Shown here piece by piece: positions 1 through 8,276 of a stretch of 64,000 nucleotides of DNA. Made by a program: the position numbers and the translations under genes. Position 1 is the first letter of the stretch; the number at the start of each line of letters is the position of its first letter. The notes beneath the pieces are model-generated. The model made no database searches, was not told where the DNA came from, and was given only the letters and a program-made list of their open reading frames with translations. This DNA comes from an uncultured Dehalococcoidia bacterium (lineage in GTDB: Bacteria > Chloroflexota > Dehalococcoidia > Lucifugimonadales > UBA3495). Where the stretch lies: contig OY282494.1 in the NCBI GenBank assembly GCA_958296385.1, forward strand, positions 1,099,416-1,163,415, in the 5' to 3' direction.

Positions 1-337
1 GGCCGCCGGCGTATTCCTCCAGGTAGATGGCGGCGGCGACGCCGACGGTGAACGAGACTATTATGCAGATGCTCATTACCCAGACGGTGCCGATGATGGC
101 GGGCCAGAGGCCGGAGGCGATGGCCTTGCTGGAGGGTATATCGGTAAGCAGGGTGCGGATGGAGCTGCCGTCCAGGTTGAGCCAGCCGATGGCATCGGAA
201 AGCACGCTGTACAGCAGGGCGGCCAGCATCAGCAGGCTGACCAGCACGGCGCCAACGCATAGCGACTGGAACAGCGTCGCGCTGCGGCGGCGTTTGGCCA
301 GTTTGCGGCGGTAGGGCGTCAGGTTGGAGGCGGCCAT
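1..337 (-). CDS. pstA: Phosphate ABC transporter permease PstA (partial, runs off the window)
   Basis: This is the amino-terminal end of the second permease of the high-affinity phosphate transporter, an inner-membrane protein that forms the channel with PstC. Reading the minus strand from the ATG at 337 gives a basic start ([18 protein letters not shown]), then a first membrane segment, an extracytoplasmic stretch and the start of the permease core ending near YLEEYAGG at the window edge. The ATG overlaps the TAA stop of pstC by one base, so the two are translationally coupled. No stop or frameshift lies in the visible part. The identification rests on the position after pstC and the typical PstA layout; only about 112 codons are visible. 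Confidence 0.85.
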   Translation of the reverse strand, partial: MAASNLTPYRRKLAKRRRSATLFQSLCVGAVLVSLLMLAALLYSVLSDAIGWLNLDGSSIRTLLTDIPSSKAIASGLWPAIIGTVWVMSICIIVSFTVGVAAAIYLEEYAGG

Positions 338-1659
338 TATTCGTACACCTCGCGGAACCGGGTAACGACGGCCTGGCTGAGCAGGTTCATAATCAGGGTG
401 ATGACAAAGAGGGTGATGCCGACGGCGAACAGGGCCTGGAACTGCGCGGTGCCGGGGATGGCGTTGTCGCTGAAATTGGTCGTGGCCATGAACCCGGTCA
501 TGGTGTTGACCGGGTCGAGGGGGTTGAACGTGAGGGAGTCGTTCTGGCCGGCGGCGATGAATACAATCATGGTTTCGCCGACGGCGCGGGACATGGCGAG
601 GATGAAAGCGGCGACGATGCCGGACAGGGCGGCGGGAACTACGACGCGGGTGGATACTTCCACTTTGGTTGCGCCCAATGCGTAGGCGCCCTCGCGCAGG
701 GATTGGGGCACGGCACGCAGGGCGTCCTCGCTGAGGCTGGATACCATGGGGACAATCATGATGCCCATTACGATGGCGGCGGACAGGGCGTTGAAAATGC
801 CGATTTCAACGCCGATGGTTTCGGCAAAGGCGCGCAGCAGGGGGGTTATAAAGAACAGGGCGAAAAATCCGTACACGACGGTGGGGACGCCGGCCAGGAC
901 TTCAAGGATGGGCTTGGTGATGGCGCGCATCCGAGGGGGGGCGTATTCGCTGAGAAAGATGGCGCTGAGCAGGCCCAGGGGGACGGCGACGGCCATGGCG
1001 AGGACGGCAATCATGGTGGTGCCGACGAGCAGGGGCCAGATGCCGTAGGAACGGGGCACCAGCAGGGTGCGCCACTTGGTGTCGGTAAAGAAGCGATGCC
1101 ACTGCACCGATTCAGGGACGGCGAAAGAACCCGTTTGGATGCCGGGGCCCGGGACGGCGTTGCTCACTGCGTGGACGGTTACCTTGTAAGAACGGCCGGG
1201 GTTGGGGTTGGCGATGACGCAGGAAGTTCGCTCCGGGGTTAAGGTTTGGCAGTCCGACAAGTCGGTTGCCAGAGTGGGGAGTATGGATACGCGGTAGCCG
1301 GTGGGCGCTGCGCCGTCGGTGGGGGGCGTCCAGTCGACGTAAATCAGGGGGTCGGTGGTAGCGCGGACGGTCAGGGTGGGGACGATGCCGGGGGCCAGGG
1401 GGCCGGTGGCTATGGCGTCTGTGCCGGCGGCAACGGCGTTGGCTGCGCCGGTAGCGTGGGCCTCAAGGGGTTTGGTTTCGTAGAAATCGGCGGTGAAGAA
1501 CTGGACGCCCTGGTAAAGCAGGACGGCGACGATGGCGACGGTGGTGAAGACGGAAACCGAGGCTAAAAGAAAAAGCACCCACCGAATGATACGTTCCAGT
1601 AGGTGCTTGCCAGCGCGGGAGGCGGCGATGGGTTGACCGGCCGAGGGGGTTGCGCTCAC
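337..1659 (-). CDS. pstC: Phosphate ABC transporter permease PstC with an inserted fibronectin-III-like domain
   Basis: This is the first permease subunit of the phosphate importer. The carboxy-terminal two thirds is standard Pst[11 protein letters not shown], the LSEYAPP motif, the coupling-loop region [10 protein letters not shown] and several membrane helices. Between the first membrane helix (about residues 25-52) and that core sits roughly 130 extra residues. Residues about 92-182 look like a fibronectin type III domain ([20 protein letters not shown]) with two cysteines, and should lie outside the membrane. The family is usually about 300 residues; this protein is about 440. I chose the GTG at 1659 because GGAGG lies ten bases upstream; a TTG at 1713 would add 18 residues. 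No pstS lies upstream of it here. Confidence 0.9.
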   Translation of the reverse strand: MSATPSAGQPIAASRAGKHLLERIIRWVLFLLASVSVFTTVAIVAVLLYQGVQFFTADFYETKPLEAHATGAANAVAAGTDAIATGPLAPGIVPTLTVRATTDPLIYVDWTPPTDGAAPTGYRVSILPTLATDLSDCQTLTPERTSCVIANPNPGRSYKVTVHAVSNAVPGPGIQTGSFAVPESVQWHRFFTDTKWRTLLVPRSYGIWPLLVGTTMIAVLAMAVAVPLGLLSAIFLSEYAPPRMRAITKPILEVLAGVPTVVYGFFALFFITPLLRAFAETIGVEIGIFNALSAAIVMGIMIVPMVSSLSEDALRAVPQSLREGAYALGATKVEVSTRVVVPAALSGIVAAFILAMSRAVGETMIVFIAAGQNDSLTFNPLDPVNTMTGFMATTNFSDNAIPGTAQFQALFAVGITLFVITLIMNLLSQAVVTRFREVYE

Positions 1660-1903
1660 TGCCGGCTTGCCTCCGAGTATTTTGTCAAAGGGCAAAATCG
1701 GTTCACCTGGCAAAAAAGCGCTGCAAAACGCGGGGATGTCAGCCGAAAGGCGGGCGTGGCAGAGGCCGACGCCGCCGATGTCGTGGGATTATAATAGCCG
1801 GGCCGGGGGCAGTCTGGCAAGCCGTTTGGATTGGATATTCAGTATAGAATGTTGCGATAAAACCGGCGGGCCGGGGCCGTGGCTGGCACATCTAAATCAG
1901 GCT

Positions 1904-2965
1904 ATGGCGATGCGAGGATGGACATTGAGTGAACGATTGCAGTTGAGCGTGGTTGACCAGTCGCCGATGCGGGAGGGCAGCAGCGCGGGGGTAGCGCTGC
2001 GGGAGAGTATTGCGCTGGCGCAGGCGGCGGAACGGCTGGGCTACGCGCGGTATTGGGTGGCCGAGCATCACAACCTGCCGAACTTTGCCGGCACGGCGCC
2101 GGAGGTGCTGGTGGGTCAGATTGCCGCCAGCACGGAGCGGATACGGGTGGGTTCCGGGGGCGTGATGCTGTCGCATTACAGCGCGCTGAAAGTAGCGGAA
2201 ACGTTTCGGATGCTGGACGCGCTCTATCCGGCGCGCATTGACCTGGGCATCGGGCGGGCGCCGGGGAGCGACCAGATTACGGCGGCGGCGCTGGCGTATC
2301 CGAGTATGCCCAAAGATATACGGCACTTTCCGCAGCAGGTGCGGGACGTGGTGAATTACCTGCACGACTGCCAGCCGGACGACCACCCGTTTCACGAGGT
2401 GGCGGCGGCGCCGGACGAGTACCGGGAAACAACGCCGCAAGTGTGGCTGCTGGGTTCGCGGTACGAGTCGGCGTTTATGGCGGCCAAGATGGGGCTGCCA
2501 TTCGCCTACGCCCACTTTTTCGGGATGGGCGCGCCGGACGGGCCGCAAATCGTGGAGTCGTACCGGCAGAACTTTGAGGCGTCGGAATACCTGGCGGCGC
2601 CGCTGGTGAACGTGGGGGTGCAGGTGCTTTGCGCGGAGACCGAGGCGGAGGCGCGGCGGATTGCATCAAGCCGCAATCTGGGGCGGCTGCGCTCGGTGAC
2701 CGGGCGGGCCAAGGGCATACCGTCGCCGGAAGTTGCGGCGGCGTACAAGTACCTGGCCAACGAGTGGCAGTTCGTGCAGCAGTATCTGAACAACTGCGTT
2801 GACGGCAACCCGCAGCAGGTGAAGGACGGGCTGGAAAAGGTTGCCGAGGACTACCAGACGGCTGACTTGAGCGTGGTAACCATCTGCTACGACTTTGCCG
2901 ACCGGGTGCGTTCTTACGAACTGGTGGCAGAGGTTTGCGGTTTGGAGCCGGTGGTGGGGGATTAG
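1904..2965 (+). CDS. LLM class (luciferase-like) flavin-dependent oxidoreductase
   Basis: This is a bacterial-luciferase-like TIM-barrel oxidoreductase of the group that begins LSVVDQSP and usually uses FMN or F420 to oxidise or reduce small organic substrates in the cytoplasm. Family marks are RYWVAEHHN near residue 55, the GSGGVMLSHYSALKVAE stretch, and LDALYPARIDLGIGRAPG. From the ATG at 1904 it is 353 residues, close to the family norm. The reading frame is open further upstream to 1667, but the added residues do not resemble the family. A TTG at 1925 preceded by CGAGGA is an equally good start. It is transcribed away from pstC. The substrate cannot be told from sequence. Confidence 0.85.
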   Translation: MAMRGWTLSERLQLSVVDQSPMREGSSAGVALRESIALAQAAERLGYARYWVAEHHNLPNFAGTAPEVLVGQIAASTERIRVGSGGVMLSHYSALKVAETFRMLDALYPARIDLGIGRAPGSDQITAAALAYPSMPKDIRHFPQQVRDVVNYLHDCQPDDHPFHEVAAAPDEYRETTPQVWLLGSRYESAFMAAKMGLPFAYAHFFGMGAPDGPQIVESYRQNFEASEYLAAPLVNVGVQVLCAETEAEARRIASSRNLGRLRSVTGRAKGIPSPEVAAAYKYLANEWQFVQQYLNNCVDGNPQQVKDGLEKVAEDYQTADLSVVTICYDFADRVRSYELVAEVCGLEPVVGD

Positions 2966-3013
2966 GGGCGAATGGTGGTGATTCGCCCCGGAATCGGCGG
3001 GAAAGGCTGCCGA

Positions 3014-3739
3014 TTACACGCCCAGCTTGGCGGCCAGGTCAACGAAATTGTCGGCTACTACGTTGAACGACGGGTCGGGGGTAGGGTCGGGGGTGCGGTC
3101 GGGGCCGTGTTCGCGGGGGCGGGGGACAAAGGCGGTGCGGAGGCCGACTTTGGCGGAGGCCAGCAGGTCGCCCTGGTGGGCGGCAACCATCATTACCTGC
3201 TCCGGTTGCAGGCCCAGCAGTTTTACGGCGGTGCCGTAGCTTTCGGGGTCAGGCTTGTAGTGCTGGGCGACTTCGGCGCCGAGGATGCAATCCCAGGGCA
3301 TACCGCCGTTTTTGGCCATGTTGGTCATCAGGGCGATGTTGCCGTTGGACATGGGGGCGATGACGAACCTGGTCTTGAGGCGGTAGAGGCCGGGTACGCT
3401 GTCGGGCCAGGGCGTCAGGTTGTGCCAGAAGTAGGTTACTGCGGTTTTCTCGGCGTCGTCAAAGCCGGAAATCTCGAACTCGTCGAGCACTTCGTCCAGC
3501 GACATACGGTGCAGGGCGTCCAGGTTAGTCCAGGGCAGTTCGCCGCTGCGCACCTTGTCCATGTAGGGGCGGTACTTGCTGCGCCAGGTGTCGGCGAAAG
3601 CGGCCCAATCGCGCTCGATGCCCTTGATGCGGCCCATGTTGGCGCACTGGGCGGTGATGCTGGAACGCCAGTCCACCACCGTGCCGAACACGTCAAAAAT
3701 GCAGGCTTTGACGTCAAGCCCTAATGCCTCGTTAGCCAT
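3014..3739 (-). CDS. Haloacid dehalogenase, type II (HAD superfamily)
   Basis: The 241-residue protein is a soluble HAD-fold hydrolase of the (S)-2-haloacid dehalogenase branch, which removes a halide from short 2-haloacids through an aspartyl ester. Visible motifs are the nucleophile region IFDVFGTVVDW (residues about 14-24), motif II APMSNGN, the motif III lysine in YKPDPESYG, and motif IV VAAHQGDL followed by GLRTAFVPRP. Length matches the family. The start ATG at 3739 has an AGGTTTGC stretch upstream. It is followed on the same strand by an alpha/beta hydrolase gene about 115 bases upstream of its start. Real substrates of this branch vary, so dehalogenase activity is inferred. Confidence 0.85.
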   Translation of the reverse strand: MANEALGLDVKACIFDVFGTVVDWRSSITAQCANMGRIKGIERDWAAFADTWRSKYRPYMDKVRSGELPWTNLDALHRMSLDEVLDEFEISGFDDAEKTAVTYFWHNLTPWPDSVPGLYRLKTRFVIAPMSNGNIALMTNMAKNGGMPWDCILGAEVAQHYKPDPESYGTAVKLLGLQPEQVMMVAAHQGDLLASAKVGLRTAFVPRPREHGPDRTPDPTPDPSFNVVADNFVDLAAKLGV

Positions 3740-3796
3740 AATGCAAACCTCCGGTTCCGGTTGTGAAAGTTATGAGCGGCTGCTGCGCTGATTGCG

Positions 3797-3853
3797 GGGG
3801 TATCGTAGCATACCCCGGCGCTGCGCCCGGTCATCCGGCTCTGCCCGGATGAC
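3797..3853. repeat. Two adjacent perfect hairpins between converging-spaced minus-strand genes
   Basis: Two inverted repeats lie between the alpha/beta hydrolase stop and the HAD gene start. The first is GGGGTAT-6-ATACCCC (3797-3816). The second is GTCATCCGG-6-CCGGATGAC (3830-3853), three bases beyond the hydrolase stop codon. Neither has a T-run on either strand, so they could be processing or weak termination structures rather than a classical intrinsic terminator. Confidence 0.45.
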
Positions 3854-3855
3854 GG

Positions 3856-4593
3856 TTAGTTTGCGGCGATGGACAGCAGGATGTCGGCCAGTTGGCGGGG
3901 TTCAGTAATCATGGGGTCGTGGCCGGTTGGGATTTGGTGCAGGGGCCAGTTGGATGCGGCGGCTTGGGCGGCTACGGTGTCAAAGCCGGATTCGCCGGTC
4001 AGGATGAACTCCCGGCGCAAGGCGGCGGCTTTGGGGTTGCCGGTGGTGACGGGTTGGGCGAAGGTTTGCGTGGGTTGGGGGGAGAGGCGGGGGAGTACGA
4101 ATGACTGGTCGGCGGGGTCGGTGATGGCCCAGCGCTGGGCGATTTCGGCGGCGGTGGTTGGCGGGGGGAGGAATGGGGTTCCGTCGCTGATGCGCTGTTG
4201 GATGCCGGCGACGAACTCCGGGCCGCGCACGGCTTGCAGCTGGTCAATCATGGCTTCGCCGTCGGATGGCACTACGGCGTTGACGTGAACCAGGGCGGCG
4301 ATGCGTTCCGGGCAGAGCTCGGCTACTCCGGCGATTACCATGCCGGCGTAGGCGTGGGCGACCAGGATGGCGTCTTGCAGGTCGTTGGATTCCAGGATGG
4401 CGGAGATGTCGTGGACGTGGAGGTCCAGGTTTAGCGAGGCTGGGGGCATCAGGCGGGCGAGGTGGGCGCGGTCGCCGAGGCCGGTGAGGCTGGGGGTTAG
4501 CGCGGTGTGTCCGGCCTGGCGGAGCAGCGGGGCAACTTTCCACCAGCACCAGCCGCCGTGCCATGCGCCGTGGATGAGGATGAACGTGGCCAT
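3856..4593 (-). CDS. Alpha/beta hydrolase fold protein lacking the nucleophile serine
   Basis: The 245-residue protein belongs to the small alpha/beta hydrolases related to plant methyl esterases and hydroxynitrile lyases: it starts MATFILIHGAWHGGWCWWK with the oxyanion-hole HG motif, and ends with GHDPMITEPRQLADIL carrying the expected histidine. At the nucleophile elbow, where relatives have GHSYGG or similar, this protein has VAHAYAGM, so the catalytic serine is alanine (codon GCC at about 4349). The frame is otherwise intact and codon use is normal, so it is not an obvious pseudogene. It may be a non-hydrolytic or binding protein. It lies about 20 bases downstream of the alcohol dehydrogenase gene on the same strand and is probably in its operon. 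Confidence 0.8.
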   Translation of the reverse strand: MATFILIHGAWHGGWCWWKVAPLLRQAGHTALTPSLTGLGDRAHLARLMPPASLNLDLHVHDISAILESNDLQDAILVAHAYAGMVIAGVAELCPERIAALVHVNAVVPSDGEAMIDQLQAVRGPEFVAGIQQRISDGTPFLPPPTTAAEIAQRWAITDPADQSFVLPRLSPQPTQTFAQPVTTGNPKAAALRREFILTGESGFDTVAAQAAASNWPLHQIPTGHDPMITEPRQLADILLSIAAN

Positions 4594-4614
4594 CGGGTAA
4601 CCTCTCGGTCTGGG

Positions 4615-5703
4615 CTACATTACTACTACGGAACGCAGGACTTCGCCGCGGGCCATGCGGTCAAAAGCCGTTTCTACGTCGGCGATGCCGATGCGTTCGC
4701 TGACGAAACCGTCCAGGTCAAGCCGGCCTTGCAGGTAGAGGTCAATCAGCATGGGGAAATCGCGGGTGGGGAGGCAGTCGCCGTACCAGGATGATTTGAG
4801 GGAACCGCCGCGTCCGAATACTTCGATGAGGGGCAGCTCAATTTGCATCGTTGGGTCGGGGACGCCGACGAGAACGACGGTGCCGGCGTGGTCGCGGGCG
4901 TAAAATGCCTGCCGGTAGGTGGCGGGGTTGCCGACGGCTTCGATGGCGACGTTGACGCCGTTGCCGCCGGTGAGCTGGCGGATGGCGTCAACCGGGTCAA
5001 CATTGGTGGAGTTGACGGTGTGGGTGGCGCCGAAAGACTGGGCCCATTCCAGCTTGCGGTCGTCGATGTCAACGGCGATGATGGTGTGGGCGCCGGCCAG
5101 TCGGGCGCCGGCGACGGCGGCGTTGCCGACGCCGCCGCAGCCGATGACGGCGACGGAATCGCCCCGGGACACGCCGCCGGTGTTGATGGCGGCGCCGATG
5201 CCGGCCATAACGCCGCAGCCAATCAGACCGGCGGCGAGAGGGCTGGCCGCCGGGTCAACCTTGACGGCTTGCAAGGCGTCAACGAGGGTAAGTTCGCAAA
5301 AGGCGCCGATGCCGAGGGCGGGGGACAGGGGCGTGCCGTCGGGCAGGGTCATCTTTTGCTGGGCGTTGCGGCTGGCGAAACAGTACCAGGGGCGCCCGCG
5401 CACGCAGGAGCGGCAGCCTCCGCAGGGGGCGCGCCAGGCCAGAATGACGAAATCGCCGGGGGCAACGTTGTCAACGCCGGGCCCGACTTTCTCGACGATG
5501 CCGGCCGCCTCGTGGCCCAGCAGGAAAGGAAACTCGTCGTTGATGGCGCCCTCGCGGTAGTGCAAGTCGGTGTGGCAAACGCCGCACGCCTGCACGCGCA
5601 CCAACGCCTCGCCAGCGCCGGGGTCGGGAACCAGAATGGGCACGAGTTCTACGGGTTGGCCCTTGGCCCGCGAGATAACGCCGCGCACTTCGTTAATTGC
5701 CAT
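4615..5703 (-). CDS. Zinc-dependent class III-type alcohol dehydrogenase (S-(hydroxymethyl)thiol dehydrogenase-like)
   Basis: This medium-chain, zinc-dependent dehydrogenase of about 362 residues most resembles S-(hydroxymethyl)mycothiol / NDMA-dependent dehydrogenases that oxidise formaldehyde-thiol adducts with NAD. Catalytic zinc ligands are visible in GVCHTDLH, the GHEAAG histidine-glutamate pair and the cysteine of LIGCGVMAG. The four structural-zinc cysteines are in [15 protein letters not shown]. The nucleotide fold is [20 protein letters not shown] followed by VDIDD, where the acidic residue favours NAD over NADP. The start is the ATG at 5703, preceded by GGAGGA; the frame is open 15 codons further. 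Which thiol it uses is not known from the window; no mycothiol genes are present. Confidence 0.85.
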   Translation of the reverse strand: MAINEVRGVISRAKGQPVELVPILVPDPGAGEALVRVQACGVCHTDLHYREGAINDEFPFLLGHEAAGIVEKVGPGVDNVAPGDFVILAWRAPCGGCRSCVRGRPWYCFASRNAQQKMTLPDGTPLSPALGIGAFCELTLVDALQAVKVDPAASPLAAGLIGCGVMAGIGAAINTGGVSRGDSVAVIGCGGVGNAAVAGARLAGAHTIIAVDIDDRKLEWAQSFGATHTVNSTNVDPVDAIRQLTGGNGVNVAIEAVGNPATYRQAFYARDHAGTVVLVGVPDPTMQIELPLIEVFGRGGSLKSSWYGDCLPTRDFPMLIDLYLQGRLDLDGFVSERIGIADVETAFDRMARGEVLRSVVVM

Positions 5704-5752
5704 CAAGTAATCCTCCGCTGGGGCGGCCGGCGGCCACCGCGATTGCACACGG

Positions 5753-5805
5753 TATAATGCCGCAAGCCGTTAGCGACGTCAAAGCCCCGGTTGACATTGG
5801 GGCTT
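5753..5805 (+). promoter_or_regulatory. Possible -10 element and leader hairpin ahead of the nucleoside hydrolase
   Basis: A perfect TATAAT lies at 5753-5758 without a good -35. The predicted leader contains an inverted repeat AAGCCCC (5782-5788) and GGGGCTT (5799-5805) that ends next to the ribosome-binding AGGGAG before the ATG at 5822. A hairpin this close to the binding site could modulate translation. The promoter assignment is tentative. Confidence 0.4.
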
Positions 5806-5821
5806 AAGGGAGTGTTGAAAG

Positions 5822-6796
5822 ATGGTTCGGCGCGTGATAATTGACACTGACCCCGGCGTGGACGATGCGGCGGCAATCTTGCTGGCGCTGGCCAGCCCGG
5901 AGCTGCGGGTGGAGGCGCTGACGGCGATTTACGGCAACGGGGCGATGGCGCAGTGCGCCGCCAACGCCCGGCGCATCCTGGCCGCCGCCGGGCGTTCCGA
6001 TATTCCGGTGTATGCGGGCGCGGCGGGGCCGCTGCTGCGGCGGGCCAACGCGGGGTGGGCCGGGCATATTCACGGCGACGACGCTTTGGGCGGGGCTGGC
6101 GATTTGGTATCGCTGCCGTCTGCTGAACTTGCCGGGCCGCAGCAGTCGGCCGCCGTGGAGATTGCGCGGCGGGCGCTGGATGCTCCGGGGGAAATTACGG
6201 TGCTGGCGCTGGGGCGTATGACGAACATCGCGCTGGCGCTGCGGATTGCGCCGGAGATGGCAGAGGCGCTGGCCGGGGTGGTGGTGATGGGCGGGGCGGC
6301 GCGGGTGCCGGGGAACGTATCGCCGGTGGCTACGGCCAATCTGTATGAAGACCCGGAGGCGGCGGCGATTCTTTACGATTCCGGCGTGCCTATCGTGCAA
6401 GTGGGGCTGGACGTTTGCGATCGGTGCGGTTTGTCGGATGGGCAGTTTGCGCGGCTGGGCCGGTGCGAATCGGCGGCGGTCAAGCTGCTGGTAGCGGCAT
6501 CGGGCTTTACGCGCCAGGCTTACCGCCGGCTGGGGCGGCTGACGGACGGCGAGGCGGTGCGCTACAACGACGTGCCGGCGGTTGCTTATGCTGTTGACGC
6601 CGGCTTGTTTGAGGCGCAGCGTCTGGCGGTGTCGGTTGACGCGGGCAGCGACCTGACACGGGGGCAAACGGTGGTGGACTGGTACGGGATGACCGGGCGG
6701 GCCGCCAACGCGGACGTTTGCCTGGGGGTGGACGCCGGGCGGCTGACCGATATGGTGGTGGAGCGGCTGGCAGGTTACGACGGGCCGGGCAAGTGA
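5822..6796 (+). CDS. Inosine-uridine preferring nucleoside hydrolase family protein
   Basis: The 324-residue protein is a nucleoside N-ribohydrolase of the IunH/URH family, which cleaves ribonucleosides to ribose and free base using a bound calcium. The defining aspartate cluster DTDPGVDDAAA is at residues 8-18, followed by EALTAIYGNG with the calcium-site asparagine region. Later family blocks are GEITVLALGRMTNIALAL, GGAARVPGNVSPVATANLYEDPEAA and YNDVPAVAYAVD. Length is typical. The start is set by AGGGAG about ten bases upstream of the ATG. It stands alone, divergent from the dehydrogenase and converging on the peroxiredoxin. Substrate preference within the family cannot be read from sequence. 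Confidence 0.9.
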   Translation: MVRRVIIDTDPGVDDAAAILLALASPELRVEALTAIYGNGAMAQCAANARRILAAAGRSDIPVYAGAAGPLLRRANAGWAGHIHGDDALGGAGDLVSLPSAELAGPQQSAAVEIARRALDAPGEITVLALGRMTNIALALRIAPEMAEALAGVVVMGGAARVPGNVSPVATANLYEDPEAAAILYDSGVPIVQVGLDVCDRCGLSDGQFARLGRCESAAVKLLVAASGFTRQAYRRLGRLTDGEAVRYNDVPAVAYAVDAGLFEAQRLAVSVDAGSDLTRGQTVVDWYGMTGRAANADVCLGVDAGRLTDMVVERLAGYDGPGK

Positions 6797-6828
6797 AAAA
6801 GAAGCCGCACCCGTTGACGGGATGCGGC
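6796..6828 (-). terminator. Intrinsic terminator of the peroxiredoxin gene
   Basis: A hairpin GCCGCA-CCCG / CGGG-A-TGCGGC with a TTGA loop spans 6804-6828. On the minus strand it is followed by TTCTTTTTC, giving a good rho-independent terminator 39 bases past the peroxiredoxin stop codon. It begins just after the nucleoside hydrolase stop at 6796, so it may act in both directions. Confidence 0.8.
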
Positions 6829-6866
6829 TCCGCAGTCGGTGGGCGTAAAGGCCCGCGCCGGTGCTG

Positions 6867-7340
6867 CTATGACAGGGCGGCTACGGCGGCTTGCACTTCG
6901 GCGTAGTCGGGTTCGGTGGCGGGGCTGTCGGCTACCCAGTGGTAGCGGACGTTGCCGTCTTTGTCGATGATAGTTACGGCGCGCTTGGCGGCTACGTAGC
7001 CTTGCATACCGGCCAGGCCGGGGAGGGCGACGTCGTAGGCGTTGACGACCTCGCGGTTGTAGTCGCTGAGGAAGGTGTACTCTACGTTGTTGGCGGTTTT
7101 CCAGGCGGCCTGGGCGAAAGGCGGGTCAACGGTGATGCCGATGACTTCGGCGTTCATCGAACTGAACTGGTCGATGCGGTCGCGCAGGGCGCACATCTCG
7201 GTGGTGCAAACGCCGGTGAAGGCGCCGGGAAAGAAGGCGAGGACGACGTTCTTGCCCCGGTAATCGCTGAGGGAACGCTGCTGCTGGGGGGTTTCGTGCA
7301 GGGTGAAATCGGGGGCGGGTTGTCCGACGGTGATTGCCAT
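6867..7340 (-). CDS. Peroxiredoxin (BCP/AhpE-like)
   Basis: This 157-residue thioredoxin-fold peroxidase reduces hydrogen peroxide and organic peroxides in the cytoplasm. The peroxidatic cysteine lies in FFPGAFTGVCTTEMC, with a second cysteine five residues later, which is the BCP/PrxQ spacing and could serve as the resolving cysteine. Other blocks are APDFTLHETPQQQRSLSDYRGK at the front and ITVDPPFAQAAW. The ATG at 7340 has GGAGGTC nine bases upstream; the frame is open for 28 more codons that do not look like protein. A hairpin with a T-tail lies downstream. The electron donor is not encoded nearby. Confidence 0.9.
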   Translation of the reverse strand: MAITVGQPAPDFTLHETPQQQRSLSDYRGKNVVLAFFPGAFTGVCTTEMCALRDRIDQFSSMNAEVIGITVDPPFAQAAWKTANNVEYTFLSDYNREVVNAYDVALPGLAGMQGYVAAKRAVTIIDKDGNVRYHWVADSPATEPDYAEVQAAVAALS

Positions 7341-7516
7341 GGTGGGAGACCTCCGGGGGATGGGATGGCGGGAATCGTGAATAGAGATAGTGCGACGCTG
7401 CCGGCGATTTGGCAGCGCAGGCAACGGCAGTCATCTTATCATATCTATAAGGGACATTAGGGGCGGGCATCCGGCGGGCGATGGGACGGCGGGACGACGG
7501 GAATGGCGTATTGCAA

Positions 7517-7545
7517 TTGACGGGTTGGGGTTGGTGTGCTAGGAT
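7517..7545 (+). promoter_or_regulatory. Promoter of the heme/siroheme operon
   Basis: TTGACG at 7517-7522 and TAGGAT at 7540-7545 are separated by exactly 17 bases, a near-consensus sigma-70-type promoter. Transcription would start near 7552, about 48 bases before the ATG of the regulator gene at 7600. No other promoter of this quality was seen before recQ, so the downstream genes are probably expressed from it. Confidence 0.7.
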
Positions 7546-7599
7546 TGGTTTGCAAAATCTGGCTTTTGTCTTGAAATATAGAGATTTCTACAGGTTTGG

Positions 7600-8256
7600 A
7601 TGACTACTGAAACGCAGAATCCGTCGCGCTGGATGTCGCTGGGCGAGGTTAGCCGGACGCTGGACGTTAATGAGGCTACGCTCCGGCAGTGGGCGGACCG
7701 GGGGCGGTTGCCGGTGTACCGGACGCCGGGCGGCCACCGGCGGTTTTTGCGGGCCGACGTGGAAACGCTGATGCAAGGGTCGGTGAACACGGCATCGGTG
7801 GGGGCGGATTCGGAGGGGCTGGCGCTGCGGCGCATCCGGCGCAAGCTCAGTCAGATGGACGCGTCCACGCAAACCTGGATTGGCGGGTTTCAGGACGAAG
7901 GCCGGGATCGGATGCGGCTGTTTGGGCGGCGTTTGCTGTCGCTGCTGGTGCAGGAAGGGCTGAACGGGCGGGGGCGGCGCAAGGGCGAAACGCTGTCGGA
8001 AAGCCAGATGCTGGGCCACGAGTACGGCAGCGAGATGGCCGACCGGATGGTGCCACTGTCGGACAGCGTGCAGGCGTTTCTGTTCTTTCGGCAAGCAGTG
8101 GTGGAGGCGGTGCAGCCCGACCGGCTGCGCCAGGTGATTGAGATTTCGGACCAGGTGTTGCTGGGCCTGGTGGGCGCTTACGGGGCCCGCCTGGCGGACG
8201 GCACCGGCAATGATGACGCTGGTACTCAGGGCGATACCGGCAATCAGGGCGAATGA
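7600..8256 (+). CDS. MerR/excisionase-type helix-turn-helix regulator heading the heme operon
   Basis: The 218-residue protein has an amino-terminal winged helix-turn-helix of the MerR/excisionase type: MSLGEVSRTLDVNEATLRQW and RTPGGHRRFLRADVETLM (residues about 9-57). The rest is predicted mostly helical and holds no cofactor motif I can name. A stretch near SEMADRMVPLSDSVQAFLFFRQAVVEAV recalls the helical sensor domain seen at the front of RsbR-like and some histidine kinase proteins, but this is weak. It is the first gene behind the operon promoter and its TGA overlaps an in-frame ATG of the next gene (ATGA at 8253). It probably regulates tetrapyrrole synthesis, perhaps its own operon; this is an inference from position. 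Confidence 0.75.
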   Translation: MTTETQNPSRWMSLGEVSRTLDVNEATLRQWADRGRLPVYRTPGGHRRFLRADVETLMQGSVNTASVGADSEGLALRRIRRKLSQMDASTQTWIGGFQDEGRDRMRLFGRRLLSLLVQEGLNGRGRRKGETLSESQMLGHEYGSEMADRMVPLSDSVQAFLFFRQAVVEAVQPDRLRQVIEISDQVLLGLVGAYGARLADGTGNDDAGTQGDTGNQGE

Positions 8257-8276
8257 CGCACGGCAAGAGGGCTACG

